Shown: positions 24,750 through 32,544 of the stretch, one piece after another
Position numbering within the stretch: the first letter of the stretch is position 1
How the letters are laid out: every line of letters starts with the position of its first letter
Assembly: GCA_023392595.1 (NCBI GenBank)
Contig: JAEVYU010000030.1
Coordinates: 1-38,165 of the forward strand
DNA: 38,165 nt
Direction: 5' to 3'
Origin: Bacillota bacterium
GTDB lineage: Bacteria; Bacillota; UBA4882; UBA8346
Translations under genes and position numbers: made by a program
Notes under the pieces: model-generated
The model's input: the letters and a program-made list of their open reading frames with translations, nothing else
Databases searched by the model: none
What the model was told of the DNA's origin: nothing

Positions 24750-27459
24750 GATTCATCAACTCATTTCCTTCCGGAATCCCCTTGGGAGCGTTGGCGGAGA
24801 GGGGTAAGGCAAAAGTAATGGTGGTGCCATGACCGATTTCGCTTTCGGCCCAAATTCTTCCTCCATGAAGCTGGATGATTTCTTTGCAGATCGTCAAACC
24901 CAGGCCGGTCCCTTTGACGGCCTGGGAAGTTTTGCCCCGGTAGAACTGGTCAAAGATCGCCTCAATTTCGTTTGGAGGGATTCCTTCCCCCTGGTCGCTC
25001 ACGGAAACGTGAAGTTCGCTCTGGCTACGCCGGGCTTTTAAAGTAAGCCCCATATCAACTGGGGAATATTTGATGGCATTATCCAGCAGATTGACAACAA
25101 CTTGTTCGATCAGCCCCATGTCGATTTCAATTAAAGGGAGAGCGGGTTCGATATCGATTTGAACGGGACGTTTGCCCAGGGAACGGCGGATATCGTGAAG
25201 AGCGATTCCCACGATCTCCTCCAGAACGCACCATTCCTTTTTCAATTGGAGCATGCCCTTTTGCAGCCGGGCCATATCAAAAAGATTGCCCACCAGGCGG
25301 TTCATTCGCAAAGCTTCCTGTTCAATGGTACGTAACAATTCATTGCGGGCGGCCGTGTCGAATAATTCGCCCTCTTCCAAAAGTCCGGTAATGGCTCCGA
25401 TAATCGAAGCCAAAGGGGTGCGCAAGTCGTGGGACAAAGAGTTGAACATGGTCAACCATAGCCGCTCCGATTCCCGGAGCAGATAGGTTTGCTTGGAAGC
25501 TTCCGCTAAAGTAATCCGTTTCATCGCTAAAACGATCAGATTGGCGAAGGCCTCAATCAGGTGGTGCTTTTCGGGATCAACGATTTTTAGGTTATGGTTG
25601 AAATAGGTTGCAAGGACACCAAAGCTCTGTTCATCGGAGACGAGGGGCATATAAAGGCCTTTGGCTCCATTTAAGGTTTCCGTGCCCCATCCGGCAATCT
25701 GACCGTGGTGGTAAACCCAGGTGGCGACCGCCAATTCGTTCTCATTGAGAAATTCCCCAGTGATTTTATCCTGTGAATTTGAAGAGGCTTTGATTTGCAA
25801 ATTCCCTGATTCATCCGGGAGTAGTATGGCTACTGTGGCATCGACCGATTCCGCGATGCGTTGCGCCGCCATGGTCAGCACTTTTTCCAGTCCTTCGGTG
25901 CCGGCAATGTTTTTACTTAAGCTGTAAAGGGCCGAGATCCGGATTTCCCGTTTCCGGGCTTCATGGGCATGATGGCGCAACCGTCCGGCCAATGTGCCGG
26001 TGACGAAGGCCACCGCGTGAAACATGATAAAAGTAAATAAATACCGGATATCCTCCACGGTGAAATGAAGAACCGGGGGTATGAAAAGGAAATCAAAACA
26101 TAGGGTGGCCAGAAAGGCCGCCAATAATGCGGTATACCGTCCCCATAAAATGGCCGACACCATCACCGGCAGCAAGAACCCCAGCCCGATATTGACCAAC
26201 CCGAAAACCGGTTCAACCGCTCTACCCAGAACAGTAATCAGGGCCACCATACTCAGAGTAAGGATTGCCGGCAGCGGTCGGATCTTTGATGGAGCCCGGC
26301 GTGGAGCCAAGCGGAGGGAGGGGTTTCTCGAGGGCTCGGAGATGATATGAACACTCAAACCGGTGCTTTGTTTTAAGATTTTGCTGAAGATGGAACCGCG
26401 AAAAATTTGGCGGACACTGGAAAGTGCGGGTTTACCGATGAGCAGATGGGTGACATTGCGCCGCCGGGCCAAATGCAAGATTTCGGTGGCGATATCATCG
26501 CCGACCACCGTGACAAGCTCAGCCCCTAATTCTTCAGCCAAGCGGAGATTATCGGTTAAAGCAAGTTTTTCTCTTTCACTGGCCACTTCGAGCCGGGGTA
26601 TTTCAATGTATGCCGCGATCCAGGGCGATTTCAAACTGGCTGCCAGACGGTAGGCCGCGCGCACCAGTTGGGAGGAGAGCGGACTTTCGCTCACACAGAC
26701 CATAATCCGCTCCGCGGCGGGCCAGGGACCGGAAATCCCATGGGCCCGCATATAAGTTTCGAGGTCGGTATCGATATGTTGGGTTGTATAGCGCAGCGCC
26801 AATTCCCGGAGCGCTGTCAGATTGCCCAGCCGGAAAAAATGAGCGGCGGCGGCCTGGGCTTGGGCGGGCACATAAACTTTCCCTTCCGCCAGCCTTTGCA
26901 GTAATGCTTCAGGCGGGATATCGACCAGTTTAATTTCCGAGCCCTCCAGGACCCGGTCGGGCACGGTTTCTTTCATGACGACTCCGGTAATCCGGGCCAC
27001 CACATCATTGAGACTTTCAATATGCTGGATGTTGAGGGCGGTATAAACATCGATACCCGAGGCCAGCAACTCCGCCACATCCTGATAGCGCCGGGCGTGG
27101 AGGGAACCGGGAATATTGGTATGGGCCAATTCATCCACCAGCACAATCCGGGGATGAAGGCGTAAAATCTCGTTCATATTCATTTCCGGGAAGGTCTTGC
27201 CTTGATATAGAATGGAGCAGGGAGAGATGGCCGGGATTCCCTGAACCAAACTTTGGGTGTCCGCCCGTCCATGGGTTTCAACCCACCCAATCATCAGCTG
27301 CTTGCCTTCCAACAAGCGCTCTTTCGCCGCAGACAACATGGCGTATGTCTTGCCGACTCCGGCCGAAGCGCCGAGAAAAACGGTTAATTTGCCCCGCTCC
27401 GACTGGCGGACCTTGGCCAGCAACGCATCAGGATCGGCTCGGGATTCCAAAGGCACCAT
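24742..27459 (-). CDS. kdpD: KdpD potassium-sensing histidine kinase
   Basis: The protein is a full-length KdpD (about 905 residues). The N-terminal KdpD domain has Walker A GASAGVGKTYA near residue 33 and WVETHGR and LVDELAHTN. A UspA-like domain follows (about 245-375, ending HLLIGKPALSS), then four membrane helices (about 395-500), a GAF-like region, the HisKA box SLSHDLRTPLASIIG with the phospho-His, and the ATPase with NLLDNAIKYSP, DQGEGIP and GTGLGLTICKE. It senses potassium and osmotic stress and phosphorylates KdpE. The frame starts with TTG 27465; ATG 27459 is preferred, but GGAGG at 27471-27475 would allow either. Confidence 0.93.
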   Translation of the reverse strand: MVPLESRADPDALLAKVRQSERGKLTVFLGASAGVGKTYAMLSAAKERLLEGKQLMIGWVETHGRADTQSLVQGIPAISPCSILYQGKTFPEMNMNEILRLHPRIVLVDELAHTNIPGSLHARRYQDVAELLASGIDVYTALNIQHIESLNDVVARITGVVMKETVPDRVLEGSEIKLVDIPPEALLQRLAEGKVYVPAQAQAAAAHFFRLGNLTALRELALRYTTQHIDTDLETYMRAHGISGPWPAAERIMVCVSESPLSSQLVRAAYRLAASLKSPWIAAYIEIPRLEVASEREKLALTDNLRLAEELGAELVTVVGDDIATEILHLARRRNVTHLLIGKPALSSVRQIFRGSIFSKILKQSTGLSVHIISEPSRNPSLRLAPRRAPSKIRPLPAILTLSMVALITVLGRAVEPVFGLVNIGLGFLLPVMVSAILWGRYTALLAAFLATLCFDFLFIPPVLHFTVEDIRYLFTFIMFHAVAFVTGTLAGRLRHHAHEARKREIRISALYSLSKNIAGTEGLEKVLTMAAQRIAESVDATVAILLPDESGNLQIKASSNSQDKITGEFLNENELAVATWVYHHGQIAGWGTETLNGAKGLYMPLVSDEQSFGVLATYFNHNLKIVDPEKHHLIEAFANLIVLAMKRITLAEASKQTYLLRESERLWLTMFNSLSHDLRTPLASIIGAITGLLEEGELFDTAARNELLRTIEQEALRMNRLVGNLFDMARLQKGMLQLKKEWCVLEEIVGIALHDIRRSLGKRPVQIDIEPALPLIEIDMGLIEQVVVNLLDNAIKYSPVDMGLTLKARRSQSELHVSVSDQGEGIPPNEIEAIFDQFYRGKTSQAVKGTGLGLTICKEIIQLHGGRIWAESEIGHGTTITFALPLSANAPKGIPEGNELMNHG

Positions 27460-27465
27460 TGCCAA

Positions 27466-28041
27466 TCAACCTCCATTTTTTAAAGCATCTAGCGCCAAAT
27501 TGATTTGCAGTACATTGACCCGGGAAGCGCCAAATAATCCTAACCAAGGGTATTCGGTATGTTTCTGGACCAATCGGCGGATAACCGCTACAGGAAGACT
27601 CCTGGCCTTGGCTATCCGGGGAACTTGCAACAGAGCGCTTTCAGGCGAGATATCCGGATCCAGCCCGCTGGCTGAAGCGGTTACCCAATCACTCGGCACA
27701 GGGAAATCGGCGGGTAGGCTATTTTCTTGGCGAACTTTATGAATGCGCTCGGCAACAGTTTTGACGAGTTGCTGATTGGTCGGGGCCAGATTGGTACCAC
27801 CGGAGGTCAGAGCGTCATAATGAGCGGCTGAAGGACGGCCGTGAAAGTACTTGGCGCTCTGAAAATCCTGGCCGATCAAAGCCGAACCGATTATTTTATC
27901 CTGACTACGGATGAGTGAACCATTGGATCGGTTTGGAAAACAAAGTTGGGCCAGTCCGGTTACAACCAGGGGATAACCAACCCCGGTTAAAAGGGTCAAC
28001 GATAAAAATAATAAGAGAGCCCGGTAAAAAATTTTCCACAT
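27466..28041 (-). CDS. kdpC: KdpC subunit of the K+-transporting ATPase
   Basis: A single N-terminal membrane helix (about residues 5-25, LLLFLSLTLLTGVGYPLVVTG) is followed by a periplasmic domain with SNGSLI, GSALIGQDFQSAKYFHGRPSA and GLDPDISPESALLQVPRIAKA, all standard for KdpC. It binds KdpA and KdpB and raises ATP affinity of the complex. The frame extends to ATG 28062, but GGAAGGG at 28055-28061 is spaced for ATG 28041, which also matches the usual short cytoplasmic N-terminus (191 residues). Confidence 0.92.
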   Translation of the reverse strand: MWKIFYRALLLFLSLTLLTGVGYPLVVTGLAQLCFPNRSNGSLIRSQDKIIGSALIGQDFQSAKYFHGRPSAAHYDALTSGGTNLAPTNQQLVKTVAERIHKVRQENSLPADFPVPSDWVTASASGLDPDISPESALLQVPRIAKARSLPVAVIRRLVQKHTEYPWLGLFGASRVNVLQINLALDALKNGG

Positions 28042-28065
28042 CGGAAACACTTTCCCTTCCATGAT

Positions 28066-30102
28066 TTATGAAAAGAGTCCAATCATCAGATCAATCAACT
28101 TAATGCCGGCAAAGGGAACAACCAGTCCCCCCAAGCCATAGATGAACATGTTTCTCCGCAACAACTCACCGGCTCCCAAGGGGCGGTAAGCCACTCCTTT
28201 GAGGGCCAGGGGCACCAGGGCGATGATAATGAAGGCATTGAAGATTACGGCAGACAGGATGGCGCTTTCAGGACTTTTCAGCCCCATGATATTCATTTTA
28301 TTGAGCAAGGGGTAGGTCCCGGCGAACATCGCCGGGATGATCGCGAAATATTTGGCTACATCATTGGCGATGCTGAAAGTGGTCAGCGAGCCCCGGGTCA
28401 TCAGCAATTGTTTCCCGATGCCGACGACTTCGATAAGCTTGGTGGGATTGCTGTCCAGATCGACCATATTGCCGGCTTCCTTGGCCGCTTGGGTACCGCT
28501 GTTCATAGCGACTCCTACATCGGCCTGGGCTAAGGCCGGAGCGTCATTGGTGCCGTCACCGGTCATCGCCACCAGATGGCCCCCGGTCTGATATTCACGG
28601 ATTCGTTTCAGTTTGGTTTCCGGGGTGGCTTCGGACATAAAATCGTCTACCCCGGCTTCGGCGGCAATAGCGGCAGCAGTTAAAGGATTGTCGCCGGTGA
28701 TCATCACGGTTTTAATGCCCATTCGGCGCAGCTCGGCAAAGCGTTCCTTGATCCCGCCTTTAACGACGTCTTTTAAATAAATCACACCCAGAACCTTATT
28801 ATTTTCGGCAACCACTAAAGGGGTTCCGCCTTCTTTGCCAATCCTGTCGGCGCTTTTTTGGACCTCGGAAGGGACTTCACCGCCCTGGCTTTTCACATAG
28901 GCCATAATGGCCTCGGTGGCCCCTTTGCGGATTTCCCGATTGATTAAATTGACTCCACTCATTCGGGTTTGGGCGCTAAAGGGTACAAAAGTTGCTCCAA
29001 GCTTGGTTAAATCCCGTTGCCGGATGTTATACCGCTCTTTGGCCAAGATGACGATGCTCCGGCCTTCCGGGGTCTCATCCGATAAAGAAGCGATTTGGGC
29101 GGCATCGGCCAGCTCCTCCCCGGTGATCCCCGGAGCGGGAATGAATTCGGTCGCCATCCGGTTCCCCAGGGTAATGGTTCCCGTCTTATCGAGCAGCAAC
29201 ACATCGACATCGCCCGCCGCTTCCGCGGCCCGCCCGGAAAGGGCGATCACGTTCCTTTTCAACAACCGGTCCATACCGGCGATGCCGATAGCGGAAAGGA
29301 GTCCGCCGATGGTGGTGGGGATCAGGCACACTAACAAAGCCGCCAGGGCGGTAACGGACGGCGAAGCCCCCGAATAAATGGCCAAAGGTTCCAAAGTCAC
29401 CACAGCCAGTAAAAAGATGATGGTCAAGGCCAGCAACAAAATGGTCAGGGCGATTTCATTGGGGGTTTTTTGACGTTTGGCGCCCTCGACAAGATGAATC
29501 ATCCGGTCCAGGAAGGTCTCGCCGGGATCGGCAGAGATCCGCACCTTGATCCGGTCCGATAACACCCGGGTGCCTCCTGTGACCGAGCTGCGATCGCCGC
29601 CGGCTTCACGGATAACCGGAGCCGACTCGCCGGTAATCGCGCTTTCATCGACGGAGGCGATACCCTCAATCACCTCGCCGTCACCGGGAATGATATCTCC
29701 CGGTTCTACCAAAAACAGGTCGCCCTTACGCAGTTCAGCAGCGGAAATGTGGACTGTTTTATTACCTTCAATTTTTTTGGCAATGGTTTCACTGCGAGTC
29801 TTGCGTAAGGCTGCCGCTTGAGCTTTACCGCGACCTTCAGCCAGGGCTTCGGCGAAATTGGAGAACAGCACGGTCACCCAGAGCCAGAGAGTGACTTGAA
29901 TGTTGAAACCAAGTCCGGCATGCTGGTGGGTCCAGAGGTTAGAGATGATTGACAAGGAAAGCATCGCCGCTAAAACTTCCACCACGAACATGACCGGATT
30001 TCTCCAAAGGGTTTTGGGATTCAATTTGACAAAGGATTCTTTGACAGCCTGCCAGACCATGGCCTGGTTCAGGCTTTTGGGAGCTAGTTTTTCATTCGTC
30101 AT
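28066..30102 (-). CDS. kdpB: KdpB P-type ATPase subunit
   Basis: The protein is the catalytic subunit of the Kdp potassium pump (678 residues). Motifs of a P-type ATPase occur in order: the dephosphorylation loop SAITGESAPV, the phosphorylated Asp in LLLDKTGTITLGN, KGATEA in the nucleotide domain, VMITGDNPLTAAAIA, and MTGDGTNDAPALAQADVGVAM, followed by the KdpB-typical NSGTQAAKEAGNMVDLDSNPTKL. Seven hydrophobic segments are present. The frame begins upstream inside kdpA (30138), but AGGGGG before ATG 30102 marks a better start 17 bp after kdpA. Confidence 0.95.
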   Translation of the reverse strand: MTNEKLAPKSLNQAMVWQAVKESFVKLNPKTLWRNPVMFVVEVLAAMLSLSIISNLWTHQHAGLGFNIQVTLWLWVTVLFSNFAEALAEGRGKAQAAALRKTRSETIAKKIEGNKTVHISAAELRKGDLFLVEPGDIIPGDGEVIEGIASVDESAITGESAPVIREAGGDRSSVTGGTRVLSDRIKVRISADPGETFLDRMIHLVEGAKRQKTPNEIALTILLLALTIIFLLAVVTLEPLAIYSGASPSVTALAALLVCLIPTTIGGLLSAIGIAGMDRLLKRNVIALSGRAAEAAGDVDVLLLDKTGTITLGNRMATEFIPAPGITGEELADAAQIASLSDETPEGRSIVILAKERYNIRQRDLTKLGATFVPFSAQTRMSGVNLINREIRKGATEAIMAYVKSQGGEVPSEVQKSADRIGKEGGTPLVVAENNKVLGVIYLKDVVKGGIKERFAELRRMGIKTVMITGDNPLTAAAIAAEAGVDDFMSEATPETKLKRIREYQTGGHLVAMTGDGTNDAPALAQADVGVAMNSGTQAAKEAGNMVDLDSNPTKLIEVVGIGKQLLMTRGSLTTFSIANDVAKYFAIIPAMFAGTYPLLNKMNIMGLKSPESAILSAVIFNAFIIIALVPLALKGVAYRPLGAGELLRRNMFIYGLGGLVVPFAGIKLIDLMIGLFS

Positions 30103-30118
30103 CGTATTTCCCCCTATT

Positions 30119-31819
30119 TTAAAAAGTCTTTCCGGCATTCATCACCAAGTGTTCAATGATGGGGCCCAAGGCTAAAGCCGGAAAAAAGGTTAATGCGCCG
30201 ACAATCAGGATCGTTCCAATCAAAACACAGGTAAAAAGGAGTCCCTCGGTTTGGAAGGTTCCCGGGCCGGACGGGGTGATTTTTTTACCGGCCATGGAAC
30301 CGGCAATGGCTAGTACCGGCAGGATGACTCCAAAGCGGCCGATGAACATCGCCAAAGCCAGCATCAGGTTGTAAAATAACGTGTTGGCGTTTAACCCCGC
30401 GAAAGCGCTGCCGTTATTGCCCGCAGCCGAAGAAAAGGCGTACAAAATCTGGCTCAAACCGTGAGGCCCGGGATTGGTTACGGACGCCAAACCGGAGCGG
30501 GTTACCGCTGCGATGGCACTGCCGACCAGGATTAATGCGGAGGGGATTACCATCCCCAGCACGGCCATTTTAATTTCGGCGCTTTCGATCTTTTTGCCAA
30601 GGTATTCGGGAGTCCGGCCCACCATCAATCCGACGATAAAGACCGCTAAAATCACAAAGATCAGTATGGAATAAAGACCGGCGCCTACGCCGCCGAAGAC
30701 TACCTCACCCAGCATGATTTGAAACAGGGGGATGAATCCGCCCAGGGGTGTGAGACTGTCATGCATGGTATTGACGGCTCCGCATGAGGTGGCGGAGGTG
30801 GCCGCGGCAAATACTACGGAACCGGCAATACCAAAGCGGACTTCTTTGCCCTCCATCGCGGTGGGCCCTTTAAGGCCAAGGGCGGCAATTTGAGGATTGC
30901 CTGCCGCTTCGCTCCAATAAGCGATTCCTAAACTCACCAAAAATAACAGCAGCATTGCCCCCAGGATAACATGACCTTGCCTGCGGTCACCGGCCATTCG
31001 CCCAAAAGTGAATGTCAACGCGGCAGGAATCAAGAGTATAGCCATGATTTCCAATAGATTGGTGAATGGGGAGGGATTCTCAAAAGGATGAGCCGAGTTG
31101 GCGTTGAAGAAGCCGCCACCGTTGGTTCCCAGTTCTTTAATGGCTTCCTGGGAAGCCACCGGACCCATCGGAAGGGTCTGGACTTTTCCTTCCAATGTTT
31201 GAACAGCCGTATTATGGTGGAAGTTTTGAATCACCCCTTGGGATGTCAGGATAACGGCCAGTATCAGGGATAAGGGAAGCAAAATCCAGACCACGGAACG
31301 GGTCAGATCCACCCAAAAATTGCCGATAAAACGGCAGCTCTTCCGGGTAATCCCCCGGATGAGGGAGATGGCGACCGCCATTCCGGTGGCCGCCGAAACA
31401 AAATTTTGCACAGTCAGGCCAAGAGCCTGAGACAGGTAACTGAGGGTACTTTCGCCGGCATAGGCCTGCCAGTTGGTGTTGGTTACAAAACTAACCGCCG
31501 TATTCAATGCCAAAACTCCGGGAACCGGGCCGAAGTGTTGGGGATTAATAGGCAGGACCCCTTGAATCCGTTGGAGCATGAAAAGGAAGAGGATGCCGAG
31601 CATGTTGAAGGATAACAATGCCAGAGCATAGTGCTTCCAATCCATTTCCTGCCGGGGATCAATGCCGGCCGCCCGGTAGAGCAAGCGCTCTAGTGGACGG
31701 CATAGCGGATCAATCCAGGTCCATTCCCCCTGAAAAACCCGGGCGATATAGCGACCGAGCGGCCACGATAAGATTAGAGTTACTGCTAAAATCAAAACCA
31801 TTTGTACGATATCCACCAT
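30119..31819 (-). CDS. kdpA: KdpA potassium-translocating subunit
   Basis: This 566-residue protein has about ten membrane helices and the four selectivity-filter-like loops of the KdpA channel, including VSFVTNTNWQAYAGE, KELGTNGGGFFNANSAHPFE, TSCGAVNTMHDSLTPLGG and SAAGNNGSAFAGL. It carries K+ through the membrane in a path shared with KdpB. The reading frame begins with TTG 31822 directly after the kdpF stop; ATG 31819 is chosen because GGAGGAG at 31829-31835 is nine bases upstream. Translational coupling to kdpF is likely. Confidence 0.95.
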   Translation of the reverse strand: MVDIVQMVLILAVTLILSWPLGRYIARVFQGEWTWIDPLCRPLERLLYRAAGIDPRQEMDWKHYALALLSFNMLGILFLFMLQRIQGVLPINPQHFGPVPGVLALNTAVSFVTNTNWQAYAGESTLSYLSQALGLTVQNFVSAATGMAVAISLIRGITRKSCRFIGNFWVDLTRSVVWILLPLSLILAVILTSQGVIQNFHHNTAVQTLEGKVQTLPMGPVASQEAIKELGTNGGGFFNANSAHPFENPSPFTNLLEIMAILLIPAALTFTFGRMAGDRRQGHVILGAMLLLFLVSLGIAYWSEAAGNPQIAALGLKGPTAMEGKEVRFGIAGSVVFAAATSATSCGAVNTMHDSLTPLGGFIPLFQIMLGEVVFGGVGAGLYSILIFVILAVFIVGLMVGRTPEYLGKKIESAEIKMAVLGMVIPSALILVGSAIAAVTRSGLASVTNPGPHGLSQILYAFSSAAGNNGSAFAGLNANTLFYNLMLALAMFIGRFGVILPVLAIAGSMAGKKITPSGPGTFQTEGLLFTCVLIGTILIVGALTFFPALALGPIIEHLVMNAGKTF

Positions 31820-31822
31820 CAA

Positions 31823-31906
31823 TCACAACTCCTCCGCCTTTACTAGAGCATAAACCAGATATATTAATAAACCCACCGCCACCACGGCTCCGACAATTAA
31901 GTCCAT
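31823..31906 (-). CDS. kdpF: KdpF small membrane subunit
   Basis: A 27-codon frame, ATG complement at 31904-31906 to TGA at 31823-31825, encodes a single hydrophobic helix beginning MDLIVGAVVAVGLLIYL and ending LVKAEEL. The pattern of a short acidic start, a glycine-containing membrane helix and a KAEEL-like end is that of KdpF, which stabilises the KdpABC complex. It immediately precedes kdpA. The ribosome binding site is an unusual run of seven G, six bases before the ATG. Confidence 0.88.
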   Translation of the reverse strand: MDLIVGAVVAVGLLIYLVYALVKAEEL

Positions 31907-32023
31907 TTTTTACCCCCCCGGTTTTGTTTATTATCGATGGATTTCTCACCCCATCAAGAGATTAAGCGGGATTCAATACTTTTTCCGTCCCTAATTTATT
32001 AGGTCCGGCCGTTGTTTGTGCAA

Positions 32024-32113
32024 TTATGAATGATAGTCGTAATAGATTTTAATCATGAATGACACGGCCGCAAAAATAGCATAAAGGCCGACATCCGCTA
32101 AAAAATCCTTCAT
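32024..32113 (-). CDS. Putative 29-residue hydrophobic protein leading the kdp operon
   Basis: An ATG (complement of 32111-32113) preceded by AGAGGTGG opens a 29-codon frame starting MKDFLADVGLYAIFAAVSF and ending with MIKIYYDYHS and a TAA. It has one hydrophobic helix (about residues 5-21) with a charged, tyrosine-rich tail. It lies 117 bp before kdpF and about 40 bp after the kdp -10 box, so it would be the first translated frame of the kdp message. I do not recognise a family; it differs from KdpF. It could be a second small subunit or a leader peptide. Only the ribosome binding site, position and composition support it. Confidence 0.55.
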   Translation of the reverse strand: MKDFLADVGLYAIFAAVSFMIKIYYDYHS

Positions 32114-32156
32114 ATACACCACCTCTATTATCGATGTTTTCATGAACTTTGGTCTC

Positions 32157-32222
32157 ATTATAAAGCGATCCGGGGTCAAAGGGGTGTAAAGAAGGGGAGG
32201 ATGAGCGTAAAGAAATCGTAAA
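32157..32222 (-). promoter_or_regulatory. kdp promoter with direct repeats for an OmpR-type regulator
   Basis: On the minus strand a -10 TATAAT (complement of 32157-32162) lacks a good -35, as expected for an activated promoter. Upstream are TTTACG repeats exactly 11 bp apart (complements of 32206-32211 and 32217-32222). Closer to the promoter are TTTACA and TTTGAC 10 bp apart (complements of 32185-32190 and 32175-32180). Ten- to eleven-bp direct repeats are the usual pattern for OmpR-family dimers, so KdpE is the likely binder. No c-di-AMP riboswitch was found; the leader is only about 40 bases. Confidence 0.6.
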
Positions 32223-32544
32223 GACTACTTTTTAAGAGGATAAGCCGTTTCAAAATGGTTGAAGTTTTCGGTCTGGAGCGGAATACGGGGTGAGCTCTTT
32301 TTATTGGGCATTTACGGATTTATCAATTTTCGTCCCTCATCAATTTAACCGGTTTTTGTTTTCAGGGTGAAGATATTAGAAATTATAGAAATCGCGGGTT
32401 TATAATTTCACTTGTATATATTTTGTATATATTTACAATGAGTATAATTTATGTTAATATTATAACATTATTGTAAAATTTTTTAAATATGAATTGATCA
32501 TGATAGTATACTCACAAAAAATTGATCAATAAGGAGGAACGCTA
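32223..32544. other. AT-rich intergenic region upstream of the glycoside hydrolase gene
   Basis: About 320 bp without a gene between divergent transcription units. From 32400 it is very AT-rich. It contains two TTGTATATATT-like direct repeats (32412-32434), a TATAAT at 32443-32448, and two TGATCA palindromes (32495-32500 and 32523-32528), 28 bp apart. These probably hold the hydrolase promoter and a regulator site, but no clear -35/-10 pair at standard spacing was found. AAGGAGG lies before ATG 32545. Confidence 0.55.

Noticed and set aside
32114..32300. c-di-AMP (ydaO-type) riboswitch upstream of kdp
   Set aside because: The leader before the first frame is only about 40 bases and no conserved riboswitch core was seen.
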